A stretch of 64,000 bases of DNA, from positions 10,912,001 to 10,976,000 of the forward strand of contig NC_135261.1 of the NCBI RefSeq assembly GCF_964204865.1. Reading direction: 5' to 3'. The position numbers and the translations under genes were made by a program. The notes below the pieces were generated by a model. The model did not search any database and had not been told where the DNA came from. It was given only the letters and a program-made list of their open reading frames with translations. Every line of letters starts with the position of its first letter. Position 1 is the stretch's first letter. This DNA is from Styela clava (Eukaryota > Chordata > Ascidiacea > Stolidobranchia > Styelidae). Shown piece by piece: positions 1-12,806 of the stretch.

Positions 1-146
1 ACAATATGTCAAAAGTTTTTTGGTTAGTTTCATGATGAAACAATACGAAATGCGATTTTTTGATTCCTCTCCGAATGCGACGCAGGCCACAGATAATGAG
101 GCAGCGGGCCACATGTGGCCTGCGGGCCTGGGTTTGAACGACCCTG
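1..146 (-). mobile_element. hAT-family element, one end (runs off window)
   Basis: The right edge reads ...GGTTTGAACGACCCTG, ending at 146. Read on the minus strand it starts CAGGGTCGTTCAAACC followed by alternating GCCCGC and GGCCACATGTGGCC motifs. The interior (CGCATTCGGAGAG, then an AT-rich stretch) matches the interior of the complete element at 33,996-34,470, so this is the same family. The other end and the target duplication lie outside the window. Confidence 0.75.
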
Positions 147-846
147 ATGTATACTATATTAAAATATCACCGTTAGTAATTTGAACTCCGTGTTCCGCCA
201 GACTTTTTAGTGTATTTAAGATTGAATCTCCCGCTGTCGACATTGACAAAATACTAACAGGTGGCAAATGAATGCGTACTCCAACCGCGATCTCCAGATC
301 ATTGTAACAGCCAGAAGTTAGTCTAGAAAATTCAAGTCCTAATAATAGTAAAGAGGCAAGGGAGTTGAGTCACGAGCTGAATATTTAAAAATCAAATAAT
401 ACTATTCCAAAAATTGTTGGAATTATTTTTTGGTTCATCCATAATATATTTACGAGTATCAAAACCCCGTACTTCGAAATTGTAAATGCACACGCAATTA
501 CGGTAGACTAATTTACGAGCTCATGAGATCCCTAAAACAATTCATTTTAAATCCTAATCAATTTCAACCTAACTCTTGACACTCCTGAGATTCTATATCA
601 GAAATCTGCTCTGATGACCTACTTAATTTAGTCTAACCAAAACTATTACAAACATTATGGTGAGCCTATATTTCAAATATATATTCAATATGTCGGCCAT
701 CGTTGGCATGCCAGGCAGTGATATACGCAGTCATACGAGAAACCATTACAAAAAAGTTAGAGGATGTAGTGCATAAAACGTATTGTGGAGAAACTGTATG
801 TTTACATACATTGTCCTGGCATTTTAATCTAATATATATATATATA
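147..846. other. No gene seen; AT-rich spacer
   Basis: No exon-like open frame and no inverted-repeat element was found. The stretch ends in a TA run (about 830-848), into which the next element is inserted. Confidence 0.5.
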
Positions 847-1645
847 TAGGCTTACCATAAATCTGAAACAAAAAACCGGGACGGTGCGATTTGGCAAACA
901 TTCGGTCGATTGCCAGTCTTGATAATATTGGAACGTCTACCATGCCATTGCGGGTATATACGGCTGTAAATCTCTACTGATCATTGAATTAGAAAAAACA
1001 CAAAAAATTAGTTTGTATTATTCATTTAGACCAAAAGTATTTGTCCGCAGATGGAACCTTTCTCAAAAATTTTTGTTTTGATTTTGTCATAAAACTGATA
1101 ACAAGAGACATCACCATTAAATTTGCAGGTTACGGAGTGGTTTTATATTTTCTTCTGGCATTCTGCACCTGCTTTCGGACCAAAATTTTTCAACAATGGA
1201 AAAAATCCTTTTAACAGATGCCGATGTTCCGAAAAACAAAATCAACTAATTTGCTGCAAATTCGAAATGCTAATATTTCTGTTAGAAAAAACGTTAAACA
1301 TCTTTGTCCACTTAATTTCAACCGGCAAAGTAAGTCAAATTGCATTTGAACCATGCTCAGATAAATATCTCTTTATCAGTATTCGTAAAAGTGCATCGCT
1401 ATTCAAAACCTGATCAGCTAACCAAACATATCATTTATCAATTTTGCAGACCAAACACTTCAGTCCAGTTTATTTCACTCTTCAAATTTGTCCATATGTG
1501 TGGCCTGGCAGCATTGTAGGCTTCATCGTGCAGCTTTATATACGATAGACATTTTTCGTAAAAATCGCAAACATTCTTTTTAAATGCAACTTTTTTCCCT
1601 GCAAATTTAGCTTCACCTCTGACAGAATATTTGCAACATCTACGG

Positions 1646-1725
1646 CAGGGGTCGGCAACCTTTTGTCGCCCGCGGGCCAAAATTAAGGGTTGCGAGTCAT
1701 TGGCGGGCCGCAGATATTTTTAGAA
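1646..1725 (+). mobile_element. Single hAT end (CAGGGGTCGGCAACC family)
   Basis: CAGGGGTCGGCAACCTTTT, then CGCCCGCGGGCC and GGCGGGCCGC, is the characteristic terminus of a widespread animal hAT miniature-element class. No matching opposite terminus was found downstream, so it is a partial or degenerate copy nested in the element at 847-2867. Confidence 0.5.
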
Positions 1726-2443
1726 AGTTGAAACTGAACGGATGATAGTTTTTATATTAAAAATCAAGCAGTGATACATCTCTCGAATAGAATATAGATT
1801 TATTTCCTCATTGCATCTCAAAAAAATTCCGTTTGAATATTTTCAGCGCCATTGAACCCTTTGCACTTAGCATCAACTTTTCTGCGTTTTGTTGCCATTC
1901 GAGCTTGAAGTAAATCATCATTAAATTCAGAGGAGAACAACGGAGCAATGCACCAACTCTCATTTATTTCTGGCTAAACGTGCAAAATCAGCGAATCCGC
2001 TTATCAAACAGCGGACATCAGAAATTCTAACTGTGTATATTTACAAGTTAATGCAAATTTAGCCTCAAAAAAATTTGAAATTAATTTAGAGGTGCAGTCA
2101 AAACTTTGGTCATGAATAGCAGTGTGATAGGTAAATGTCGGCTGCCAACGACACAGAATCATCCGAATTTGTTATCGCAAAATTGGTCAGTCGAGTCGAT
2201 GCTTCAATGTTATTGTTTTGTGCTTCCTGCTTTGGATATGATCGTTGACGTCTGAACGTCCGCCATGACTAATAGAAAAACAGATCTGCAATGCGTACAG
2301 TGTACCTTTCCTCCTTCAGTTTGCTTCAAAAAGGTAAATCTTTCTTCAACTCATCAGAAAACTTGTACTTTCTTTTTGGCATTTCGACAACTTAACGACA
2401 TTGCAGTTACCGCCAGAAAACGCATTAAAACATATGGTTCCAT

Positions 2444-2630
2444 TACATTTGAACCCACGTACATTTGAACCCATGACAATTGCACCTGTATGCTATTGCA
2501 CCTATGGAATTTTTTTTGTTTCACGGATAGTTAAACCCATACTAACCCTAACCCATGGGTTTTAGCACCCGCATATAGATTGAACCCGTGGATATACGCA
2601 TGGGTTCAAATGTACATGGGTTCAAATGTA
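2444..2630. mobile_element. Palindromic miniature element (TACATTTGAACCCA ends)
   Basis: Left end: TACATTTGAACCCA occurs twice in tandem (2444 and 2460). Right end: TGGGTTCAAATGTA occurs twice in tandem, ending at 2630. The duplicated subterminal repeat in inverted orientation and the 187-bp size fit a foldback-type miniature inverted-repeat element. It has no coding capacity. Its superfamily is unknown. Confidence 0.6.
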
Positions 2631-2875
2631 CGGTCACCAAACATATACCAATTGTGACATAACAATAGAGCGATTTCTCTCTCTGAACTAGCAAAGTGTG
2701 TCGCAAAACAGTGTTAAAAAAAAATTTGTAATATTAATGAATTTGAATTTTTTACCCATGAAAACCGTGCTGACAAACCGGGACATTTGAGTCAACCGGC
2801 CGGGACGCCGGGACAGCTTGTCAAATTCGGGACTGTCCCGGCTAAACCGGGACGTATGGTAAGCCTATATATATA

Positions 2876-5800
2876 TTAGATTAAAATTTACAAATGATTT
2901 CACGGATAGAAATATTCATTTTTTAAATGTACTTTCACAAAATTGTTTCCGCATTGATGCCAATAACATCAAATTAGTAAAAATACACTACTTCATCAAT
3001 CAAAACTCCAATTAGGTATTTTAGAAATGACATGACAAGCGAAATATAACTATAGGCAAATATGTTGCACATCATCTACTAAACTATTAATATGTCAAAA
3101 ATGCAAACTATTTTTTGTCACCATTCAATCATTAAGTTTGAAATGTACTAAAGTCTTCCCCCATACTTGATCACGTTATTTACATTCACGTAAAACACGG
3201 CATGGGTACGAAACTATTCAATTGGATGGAGTTTTTTGTTTTGTTGTTATGATTTTATTTTATATTAGCTCTTATTTTCTAATGCGAATGCGGCAGTCTT
3301 CGTTGAGCGGGGTTTATCGAAATGGTAAGTCTAATTATATATCCTTGCAGAACGAACCATGTTGAAATTGTTGACTTATCTATTCACTGGTTTAACATTT
3401 ATTGGCTGACGGTGACGAACAATTCAAGCTGCAGCTTTGTCTTATTATCTATTATATTAATATTCATACAATCTTTTGCTGTTTTGAATAATTCATTGCG
3501 AAGTATTTAAAATCAAAATCGAAAATCAAAGTCTTTGTCGGTTCGATTACGCCACACAATAGGTTTTGTAATTGGACACGTCAGTGTACATAACGATCGT
3601 TTCAATATTATGTTGTTGTTCTTGTTAGTATTGGTATTATTCTTCTCTTTCGTCATGGTGAATTCGCTTTTCTCTTCAAACACGGGACCAATTGCTTTGA
3701 AATTTTCAGTGGTTAAAGATTGATTTTTTTGCCAGAAGGCTATTATTTTTACTTATTTCAAAAATTTCTGTGGACTTCAAGAAATTCGTTTTTCATGTGT
3801 CAGAATGAAAAACAGCGACACCTTGTGACGTGTTCATATATTTGAGCATAGCTCTCTTGTTATTAGTTATTAGAAATACATTTAATATGCGCGGCGGTTT
3901 TTTATGGTGATTCAACACGTTGAACTTTTATTCACCGAGTGGTCCTTGGTAACTTTTGGCACTCTTTATAAAAACTCCACGTTAAAACGTGCTATGACTA
4001 CCAACCAATCAAGTATGTCTAAAATGAGTTCTTAGGTCTATTTCTGCGCCGGCTCGATTACGCCACTCAACAGGTTTGGGGTATTCTAGGTAACAAAAAA
4101 GTATTGTTTACTTTTTTTCAATATGCGCTGCGGTCTTTCATGATCATATCGGAGCATACCGTGCGATTGAACACGTTTACACAATTTCGAGACGGAAAAT
4201 ATAAATGATATATATAAATGAATGATGTCGGAGTTCTCAATGCAAATGTTGTAGCAAACAAAAATGTTTATTCAAAACAAGTGATGAAGTCTACTTTTTG
4301 ATTTTGTAAAACTCCGAATGACGTTAATTTTTTAACTTGATAATAATATGGTCATTGGCGAATATACACAACCATGGTTTAATGATTTGGCATTTTAGCA
4401 TAGGTGAAATGTAGATAAAATCTCAAAGAGCAACTTTTCTGATATGTTTGGCAATGTTTGGCAATTTCACTATGATAAATGTCTAATTATGGTGGAATAC
4501 TAACATTAGTTTTTAACGGAGGCGCTAGTATTCTCAAATATTCTTGAGTTGGGGGTTCGCTTTGTTCTACACGCAATCTGTCATTCCGATGGACGTGAAT
4601 GAGTTGGACGGCTGTCGGTGGTAGCGGTTAGGAAGCGAGGTTGTGAACGTGAGCGCCTGCACAAGACCGGGCATGAGGAACGAGGCTGGTGTCGAAATTC
4701 GATTATGGGTGAGAGTGAAGGCAGCTTATATGACAGTAAAAAGGATGCATGTATGTACACGGTTAGTCAGAGAGGAAGAACATGGTAATTGTTATGACGC
4801 AATACTAATAGTTAGACGAATACAAGATAGGATATAATACAGGAAGATACTCAAAAATGAGCTTGGTATTCAGTGAAAAGAGACGTCAAACATTCGATAA
4901 AAATATGGCTGTGTTTTTGGGGATTAAAACACTCTTATCAAAGCATCGGCATTAACTTTTACCTATCCCCAAGTCAATCCTCTGTCTTTTTTTGGCTCTG
5001 AAACGCTATGATGTTCCATTCAGGGCTGAGGAGACGGAGTTTACCATTTCGTGTATACCATCCCGCATTGGTACAAAATAAACTTTCCGGGATCGAAGCC
5101 GGATGGGAATTTTGAACTATACGGATATTGAAGAGGGTTTTCATATTTCTTAAAGTGGTATTTGGAGTAACAGTTGTCAGCTTAAATTAAAAAAGTCATC
5201 GAGTAATCAATTTTTCACAGTACCCACGCTTGCATAGTCAAAACTTTCATGGTTAAAATCGGGTTTCGGCAGTTATATTTCGAATGAAAATTTTAAAATC
5301 CGTTAGCGGATTCGAATTCTAAATTTTAGTCACCTCGGAGTTAGTTTTTTAAATAGGTCGCCTTTTTTTCAAAATCGAATAACATTTTTTAAGACTCCGC
5401 AGCCTTGAATTCATTGTTACCAGGGAGAAAATTGGCAACTATTGAGATAACCTTTGTTAAAATATTATTTTATATAATATATCATTTTCTCAGTGTTTGT
5501 AACAATAACAGTAATTCACCAGGCTAGGTATGATAAATTTATTATTCATTTTCATTTCTAAAATAGATTTTTCAAATTTTAATTATAAATAATTAATAAC
5601 TTATCTTCTATTTACATTTATTGATACAATTCTGAATTTCAGTTATTCTGGCTTTAATTTTCAATTTTTTCTTGGTAACAATGGGCTATCATACATCACG
5701 GTTGTAGTCTTAGTAACCACTTCCTCAGCTCCCTTTATATTTTTCTCGACTGACTGGACGGATCTTTTTTTAACTCTTTTCAGTGATTACCAAGAAATGT

Positions 5801-8800
5801 AAATAGCACAGTTCATAGTTTAAGTCATAGTATAGTCAAATAGTGCAGAAGTGAGCATATGGTACATTGTTGAAGTCAGACAACTTTAGAACAGACGTTC
5901 CCAGTCAAGTGAATGGCGCCAATAGATAAATCTTCTTCTGTTATTGTTAAGTAACAAACGAGAAAAATTTAAGTGTGGCGAAATACTATAAAAGATAACT
6001 TTCCTAACCTTTCAAAATAAATTTTTCGATTATATCAAATTAAATACTTTATAAGTTTTATTTAAAATATTGCAATTTTTGGTATTACTGCCGCTATTAA
6101 ATTTAGCATAAATTTAAATTATTTTTTTTGTAAAATATTTTATAGACTCCTAATATTATCAAAATTCAAGTAAATCTACCGCTATACCTTGACCGATAAC
6201 GACTGAGCTAGAGCTGATGAGTGACAATCGAGGAACCTCAGGAAGTACGCGCACCAGGATGGCGCACAACCTGAACTCAGGTTGTGTACCAGGTCAGGAT
6301 TCAGGTTGTGCGACATCTTGATGGGCAATCTTCAGGAGTACCCAATCGAGTGTATCTAGAATTACACAGTGAGGAGTCGTGTTTGGATATTAGTTTGATT
6401 ATAAACTCTAAATATAAAAGTTTTCTAACCCTAACAACGTGTTTTGCACATTAATTCCCAATTACGCTCTAAACATATGCCACTGAGACGCATAGACTTA
6501 CTATTTTTAAAGTGAATCAATCTTGTCGGTTTCACACGTTGCGTACCCATTGTTCAACCTCTTTTCGTATTACAAACTCAAGTCAAACTTAATATTCATA
6601 CATTAATATTGAAATATATAAGTTCTTAAACCTATAAATGTTTTATTTTTCACCGTGAACCACGACCTCTCCTCAAGGTCATTTTATGTATATGTAAATG
6701 ATGCACGACCTCATGATTCAGACAATGGAGTCTAAGTATTCACTAACCCATTATTATCGAATTGTAATATATATGTTGTATCGCAACCATAAACGAAGTG
6801 AGTTATTGACAAATTTTGATTATGTTGATAAATTGGCATGCAGTGTTGTTGGATAGTGATGAAGTATAGGGCACGAAATCAATAAACGGTTAGCAATAAA
6901 TTCCAGATGAAGTCGGAGAAATATTAGCAAAGTGAAATCAGTATTACATGGCAGCAATTTAAAAACCGGTAGAATAAAGGTGGGAAAGGTAGGCTAAAGA
7001 GATTTAGGATTGAGATGAGATTCTGTATTTGAAAATTGATGTTGAGGTAAGGAGGTAATATGGTGAAGCACCTACATAACTGCATAAAAAAATCTTTACG
7101 TAGAGAAACTCAATTCTCGGAACACCAGTAAATACAAACAAGTATTGTACAGTAAATTGTTCCCATTTTTTCTGTCAATTTCCACCTTGTTTCAAATCTT
7201 TCAAAAAATACATATACTTTTGTGATTTTACCCATTCAATTGACTCTTTCCCTATTATTTCTGTTACATCCAACCACATTTGTTTTGAAAACTTAGAACA
7301 TCAAAATTCCGAATTAATACGAAAATGATAAAATATTTTCTGGGCGATAAGAAATAGCCCAGCGATCGTGAATGAGTTCTTCTTCACAATAATTATTTGA
7401 TTGGATAACTCGAAATTGACTACATGATAACGCATTGTCATAACGCTTTTGGCATTCAATTAATACATCTAGATTTATTTTATTCAACCATAATTTTACT
7501 TTACAAAATAGAAAAACCAAGTTACCATTCTGTTTCATTCAATTTATTTCTCTGAGTTGAATTATTTTTTCAAGTTTGTGGTTACAACATTTATGTAAGC
7601 AAATTATCAGATTTGAAAACTGCGTAATAAAATCTCATCTTTCAGTTTAAGCTTTTCAAAACTCAAATTGATTAGTATTATCCTTGACCAAAACATGGTG
7701 AGATCGTGATCAAATTTCTCGTGGAAAAAATAAACTTTACGACCTTTGGCAATAGCTATTCTATTAAACACCTAATTTTACGACCTTTACAATCAAATAT
7801 TTTCTTAATAATCAAAACCTTTAGCATATATATAGATTTTTCGTATGTAAACTGCTCATCCCTTCACCTTAACTGTGCGATTTGTTTTATTTATTGGTGT
7901 TCCGAGATATTAAGTCGTAGTCTGGGTGGGAGAAAGGCAATTTCCTGATAGAGAGCTACAACCCATTTCAACATCGTGTGTTTCAACATTTGAAATTTTG
8001 TTGAACATTTGCCATATTTTAAAGTATAGCATTTTTCAATGTGTACTTCGCTAAAAAAAATAAAGGTTTTCCTATCTTGACAAAAGTGATTGATTAATGA
8101 ATAGGTAAAATTTAAATTCCACTAAAAATTTATATATATATCAAACATTCTAAAATTACCTTACCTTCTCAAAATTTTTATAAATAATATTTAGCACGTA
8201 CTAAATGTATTAGTCACATCAAAAATGTAATTGATTATTGTCGTAAGTAACGTTATAAATTTTCTATGATGAGTAATTGTAGTAAAATAAATAAATTGGC
8301 CTGAAAATTAAAATTATAGATTTGTACAGGAATAATGATATATATATACATCAAATCTTGGCAAGTGTTTAACCAAAATTATAAAATAAATATTCTCGAT
8401 ACATATACACTCAAGTAGTGCATATACACTTATTCGAAATTGACAAACAATAATAATGATGTTATTACAAGATGTCACTAGCATATAAAAATGCAGGATT
8501 GTTGCGAATGAAGATTCAGTGTGCGTTATAATATTTAAAACAACTTTCTTTTGTTCCCAATTAATCATGTTCCACAAAACTTTATAACTTTTGTTGTTAT
8601 ATATAACTTTTGTTATATATATGAACAAAATTTCTCTGGGCTAACATGAGACTGAAGAATCTTCATTCACACATTCAAGCATGAGTGTATGCCTCTAATT
8701 CGAATTAACCCTGAACCAGTCAACCCATGCCCATTGCATGTACTCTTGTGCTTGTGTAGTAATGTCAAGTTATTGCCTTTCTCCTACTCCTAATGTTTCA

Positions 8801-9369
8801 TAGCAAATGTTTAGTTGGAGTGGTTTGCCCTAGTAGAGAGTAGTGAGTTAGTTAAGTTGTGCTTTGAGTGCGCTGCATAGCCGTTACTAATGTTCTACAC
8901 ATCATTCCCGGCCAACCGGTATTGTCCATCCAGCCTTTTCATCGTCAAATGTATCCTTCGATCTTATCCAAATCGGCATCTCGATATTATCGTCGTCTCT
9001 TACGCCTGATCACATGTAAGCATCTCCGTCTCAACTTTGCTTCCTGCCTCTGCTACTTCCAACCGTTCGACTCGCAAGCGCCCATCTCTATTGGCAAATA
9101 GCGCGCAAACAATGCTATCCCCAACCACACCACGTAATTATCTTTTTTGCGCCTTTTAAATATAAAATACAATTACATGTGGTTCCACCACCAGATATTT
9201 GTGACAGTATATAACTTCAAGTGTAGCACTACAGTTTATCTTTCACCTATCTAATTTTGCCATTTCAACCAAAGTTGTGTATCGAAAATTGTATAATCGC
9301 AATACTTCAATTGAAAACTTTAATGATCGGCTTTGTAGGAATGCTATTACGTCTTGCAATTTGTAATAT
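2876..9369. other. No recognised gene in 6.5 kb
   Basis: I found no exon series with matching splice phases. Open frames are 60-104 codons with AT-biased composition and read as chance. Visible structure is limited to a short palindrome at 6265-6286, TA microsatellite runs and small direct repeats near 8580-8630. An open frame around 8870-9020 ends at a good donor (CACAT|gtaagc, about 9014), but I could not connect it to another exon. Confidence 0.4.
6265..6286. repeat. Short perfect hairpin
   Basis: Arms CACAACCTGA and TCAGGTTGTG are perfectly complementary around a 2-base centre. A further partial copy (TCAGGTTGTGCGACATC, about 6300) pairs with the GATGGCGCACAACCTGA leading into the hairpin, so two alternative stems are possible. 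Confidence 0.6.
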
Positions 9370-9982
9370 ACAGGGTGTCTCAAAAGTAAGTAGGCTATAC
9401 ACTTTTTATTTTTATTTGCTTTTCAGGTACTCATCATAGAGCGTTCATTTCTTCATGAAACATAGTATGGATAAGTAGTAAAATTGATTTATTGTTTGCA
9501 TTTTTCAACAACCCACAGAATGTCAAGGAGAATACCCTTAGAAATGAGGTGAAAAATTGCTGTTTGGCAAAAAGGATATATCACAGTAAGGCATTCGGCA
9601 CTTTTACGACGAAGAATTACGGAAATTTTCAAATATTCATGGGAACCGGATCTGTATATATATAGTTGATGCACAAAGATCAGGAGGACCAAGGAGGGGA
9701 CGCTCGGAGGAAAACATTTAAAGCTGAATTAAGTTCGAGTCCTCTGTTAAAGAGGCGTTAAGTTTGCCTTACTGATTTAAATGCTTTTTGCCAAACAACA
9801 ATTTTGATCCACATTTTTGGGGTTTATTTCCTTGTTTTTCTGTGGGTTGTTGAAAAATGCAAACAATACCTAAATTTTACTAGTTATCCATACTATGTTT
9901 TCTGAAAAAATGAACGATCTGTGATGATTACCTGAAAAGAAAACCAAACTAAAAGTGTATACCTACTTTTGAGACCCCCTGT
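9370..9982 (+). mobile_element. Mariner-like miniature element with long inverted repeats
   Basis: The ends are ACAGGGTGTCTCAAAAGTA and its near complement TACTTTTGAGACCCCCTGT, flanked by TA. The inverted repeats run inward about 150 bp, to CAACAACCCACAGAA on one side and TTCTGTGGGTTGTTG on the other. The core (about 9520-9730, plus strand, broken by stops and shifts) reads like the start of a mariner or Tc1-class transposase: a helix-turn-helix-like stretch, then a basic linker resembling RSGGPRRGRSEEN. It is interpreted as an internally deleted copy. Confidence 0.7.
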
Positions 9983-11867
9983 ATATTGTAAAAACAACTA
10001 ATGAAAGTCAAAAGTAGGCTTACTGATTTAACAACTTTGCACCTGCAACAATTGCGTTGAGAACAACGGCAACCCCTTATTTGCGAAATTTCTTGAAAAT
10101 GTATTGGCTCTTGGTGTGTTATCGTAATGCCGCATTCGAAATATCACAAAAACGCGTCGTAGGCTTGGAATTTCAGCACTTCGCTGGAATGGACTGAAGG
10201 AGTTTCAAATAATGTAAAGTGCGCCTTTTCTGCGTATAAATCGACCTCATTTCAAAGTTTTGCAAAACTACCCGTCAGTTTTAAGTTGTTTTTGAAATTT
10301 AGGCAAAAATCAAATAACTCAATAGTCATTTGTCCTCGGAGTTTTAGTTTAGTACATTAATCAAAAATAGGACTTCGAAAAATGGCGATATAGCCTAGCC
10401 TGCTTGACTATAATTAGCTATCAGGACTTTAAAATTACAAATAGGTAAAGTTTGTTAGCTATGACTGAGCAAGTTTTGCCAATTCGAGAAAAAAATGTCA
10501 AAATAAACTTCCAAAAATGGAGCATAGGAAGGGTAGTCAAGGACCGGGAAAACACCCATCAGAATAATATTCTGTTATTCAATCGGCGCTTTTTGTTGTT
10601 TCGGAACTACCTCGTTGGTTTAAATTCAAATATTTAACAAATGCAATTAAACGATAATAGATCTGAAAACAGTGTTTGTAAGCTGTAATTTCACTGAATA
10701 TTTATCTATTATCATTAGTTAATTATCCAACGACAAAAATTCCTAATTTACAGTTCGATTGAGGGTAATAATAACGAAATCTGCTACGTTTGCGATGAAA
10801 TAAACTACGAAATTTTTTTCTGCGTTAGGTTTCTTGCCGTGACCAGTGTTGTTATGATTTGAACCGTAACCGTCACCCAATATGTGTTAAATCAAATAAT
10901 AGACTCGGGGGATCTTTACACGTACGAGGTGAACCTGGAAAATGGGTTTAGTATAACGATCCACAATTGATAAGCATGGTTTGTCTGTTTTTTAGAAAAC
11001 TGGCATATACTCTCAATGGCTTTTGATTAGAGTAATTGTAAACGGAAAATATGTCTTTAGGGACAATTTCATTTTTAGCCTCAATTGATCAATCCTATAC
11101 AGCACTTTTTATGCCATTTGTTGTATTGAAACACATTGCTGTTTATTATAGTTTTCTCAGGATTGATTCATTAACAATGCTATTGCAATATGATACAACA
11201 TAGATAACGAGGCTGCCGCATTCCAGAAGTTATTAAATGTTTAATTGTTTACAGAGGAAAACATGGAAATTTCTCTTTATTAATGTATAATTGTATGTAG
11301 TTTACTTTGTATGGATTTTACTTTCACATCGCATGTTAAAGACCTCTGTATATACCACCTCGTCCATCGGATCACCTAAGGCGCAATCAATTTTGTGAGC
11401 TTCGATAGACTGGAATGACTTCGCTCCTATCAAAAACATAAAGGTCTCTTCTTTTTGAAAAACCTGATAACAAAAATTGCCAAAGTCCAGTTTATTTGAA
11501 ACCTGATGAGACTTATTTAATTTTATTACCGATATATATTTTTATTGAAGGGGCATATTTACTCGTACATATCACATCTCGGATAAGATATTATTCATCT
11601 GTTGTATTTAGTAAAATGTATAACTAATTTCATTTTTTATTCCAATGTAAATAAACTTGTGTGAACCAACCAGCGTGATTCAATTTAAAAGACCTCCAGC
11701 AAATATGACTAAAATAAAGATTAGTATTCTATATTCATAAGAAATCGGAGTCAAAAAGTATTAGGGTGGGTATGTATTATCATCCCGTTTACTAGCAGCT
11801 ATGCACAACACTAACTCTTAAAATCAATCAATATCTGCATTGTCAAGGTTTTCCAAGACCACATACC
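9983..11867. other. No gene seen
   Basis: AT-rich spacer between two transposable elements. No splice-consistent coding series or inverted-repeat element was recognised. Confidence 0.4.
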
Positions 11868-12572
11868 TAGGCTCACCATACGTCCATTGAGGTGGATACG
11901 TCCCGCTTTAGGCGGGACAGTCCCGCTTTTAAGTGTTTTGTCCCGCTGTCCCGCTTTTTAGCGTTTTGTCTCGAAAAGTCAGCCAAAAGTCCCGCTTTGA
12001 AGTTCAGTCATCCAGCATAATACACGAACATGTTCTCGTTACCGCTGTTGCTGTGTAGCGCAACGCTAGCTCACTTACTGAAGGTGAATGCGCTATTTTG
12101 TTTGTTTCCTTGTTTTCGTATCACATGTAAAATCATTTCTAATTGGTCCTGTTCGGACGTTAATGCGAATTGAATGAACGATTGAAGGGGGTTAGTTGCT
12201 ATAGAACAACGTCTTTTTGAAGGTGTTATCCACAGAAAAGCATGCTTGGGCGAATAAGTAAATTCTCAATGCTTGAAAACATCAGACTATTTCATTATTC
12301 TTTATTCCTTTTTCTGTACATAAAAAACCTAAATTAGGATCATTTGTATCGTTAGCGTCTATTCCTTCCTATTTTTCGAACTGAACCCGATATTTAGACA
12401 GAGAATATGCGCCTGAACTCTCGATGACAATATGGTCAATGAAGACAGCCGGGATGGATTTAAATTCCGGCCCATGTAGTGAAATTGGAAACTGTAAAGT
12501 ACAGGATCACAGCTAAGGGGTCGTGTCTTTGGAGGCGTCCCGCTTTAAAGTCAAAAAAATATGGTAACCCTA
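11868..12572. mobile_element. hAT-like element, 705 bp, non-coding
   Basis: Termini TAGGCTCACCATACGTCC and ATGGTAACCCTA form an imperfect inverted repeat related to the 847-2867 element. Flanks CACATACC (11860-11867) and CCTATACC (12573-12580) agree at 6 of 8 bases, as expected of an aged 8-bp target duplication. The interior carries several TCCCGCTTT repeats near the left end (11905-12000) and one near the right end. No transposase frame remains. Confidence 0.65.
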
Positions 12573-12806
12573 CCTATACCTATAACTGAAGCTCAAAAAA
12601 CAGACGCTGATACAATGGACAATAGACTTGCTATCAGCAAAAACTCATTTGCTCTATTGGAGCTAAGAACCAAGTTGCATCTTTTTTCTTCACCAATTGA
12701 AAGCACGGTTCCTGAATCTAGACAGATTTGTCCCCATCCTTCAATAGCACCAATGATTAACAAGTTCCACCAACAAAAAGCAGGCTTTCTTCCGTTTTCA
12801 TTGTAA
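12573..12806 (+). CDS. Exon-like open frame of unknown identity
   Basis: The frame opens right at the edge of the hAT element and runs about 75 codons with protein-like composition, including segments such as FALLELRTKLHLF and ICPHPSIAPMINKFHQQ. It ends at a consensus donor (TCATT|gtaagtt, about 12803). If read on, it stops with TAA at 12806. A second frame at about 13,023-13,191 would join in phase 2, but its acceptor lacks a pyrimidine tract. The family is not recognised. It could be one exon of a gene broken by the hAT insertion, or chance. Confidence 0.25.
   Translation, partial: PIPITEAQKTDADTMDNRLAISKNSFALLELRTKLHLFSSPIESTVPESRQICPHPSIAPMINKFHQQKAGFLPFSL

Larger units (their letters stand above)
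847..2867. mobile_element. hAT-like element, about 2.0 kb, with nested insertions
   Basis: The ends are TAGGCTTACCATA (847-859) and TATGGTAAGCCTA (2855-2867), a 13-bp inverted repeat, each followed inward by CCGGGAC motifs. TATATATA flanks both sides, which would fit the 8-bp duplication expected of hAT elements, but the site is low-complexity. The inversion also continues outward as TTTTAATCTAATATATA, so the true ends may lie further out. A related 705-bp element with the same terminal motif is at 11868. Inside are a CAGGGGTCGGCAACC hAT end at 1646 and a palindromic miniature element at 2444-2630. Short reading frames between 1123 and 1680 may be transposase remains, but I could not align them to any transposase. 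Confidence 0.6.

Noticed and set aside
690..720. GGCCATCGTTGGCA as another end of the 46,685-type element
   Set aside because: It differs at the key TTGTCA positions and has no partner terminus nearby.
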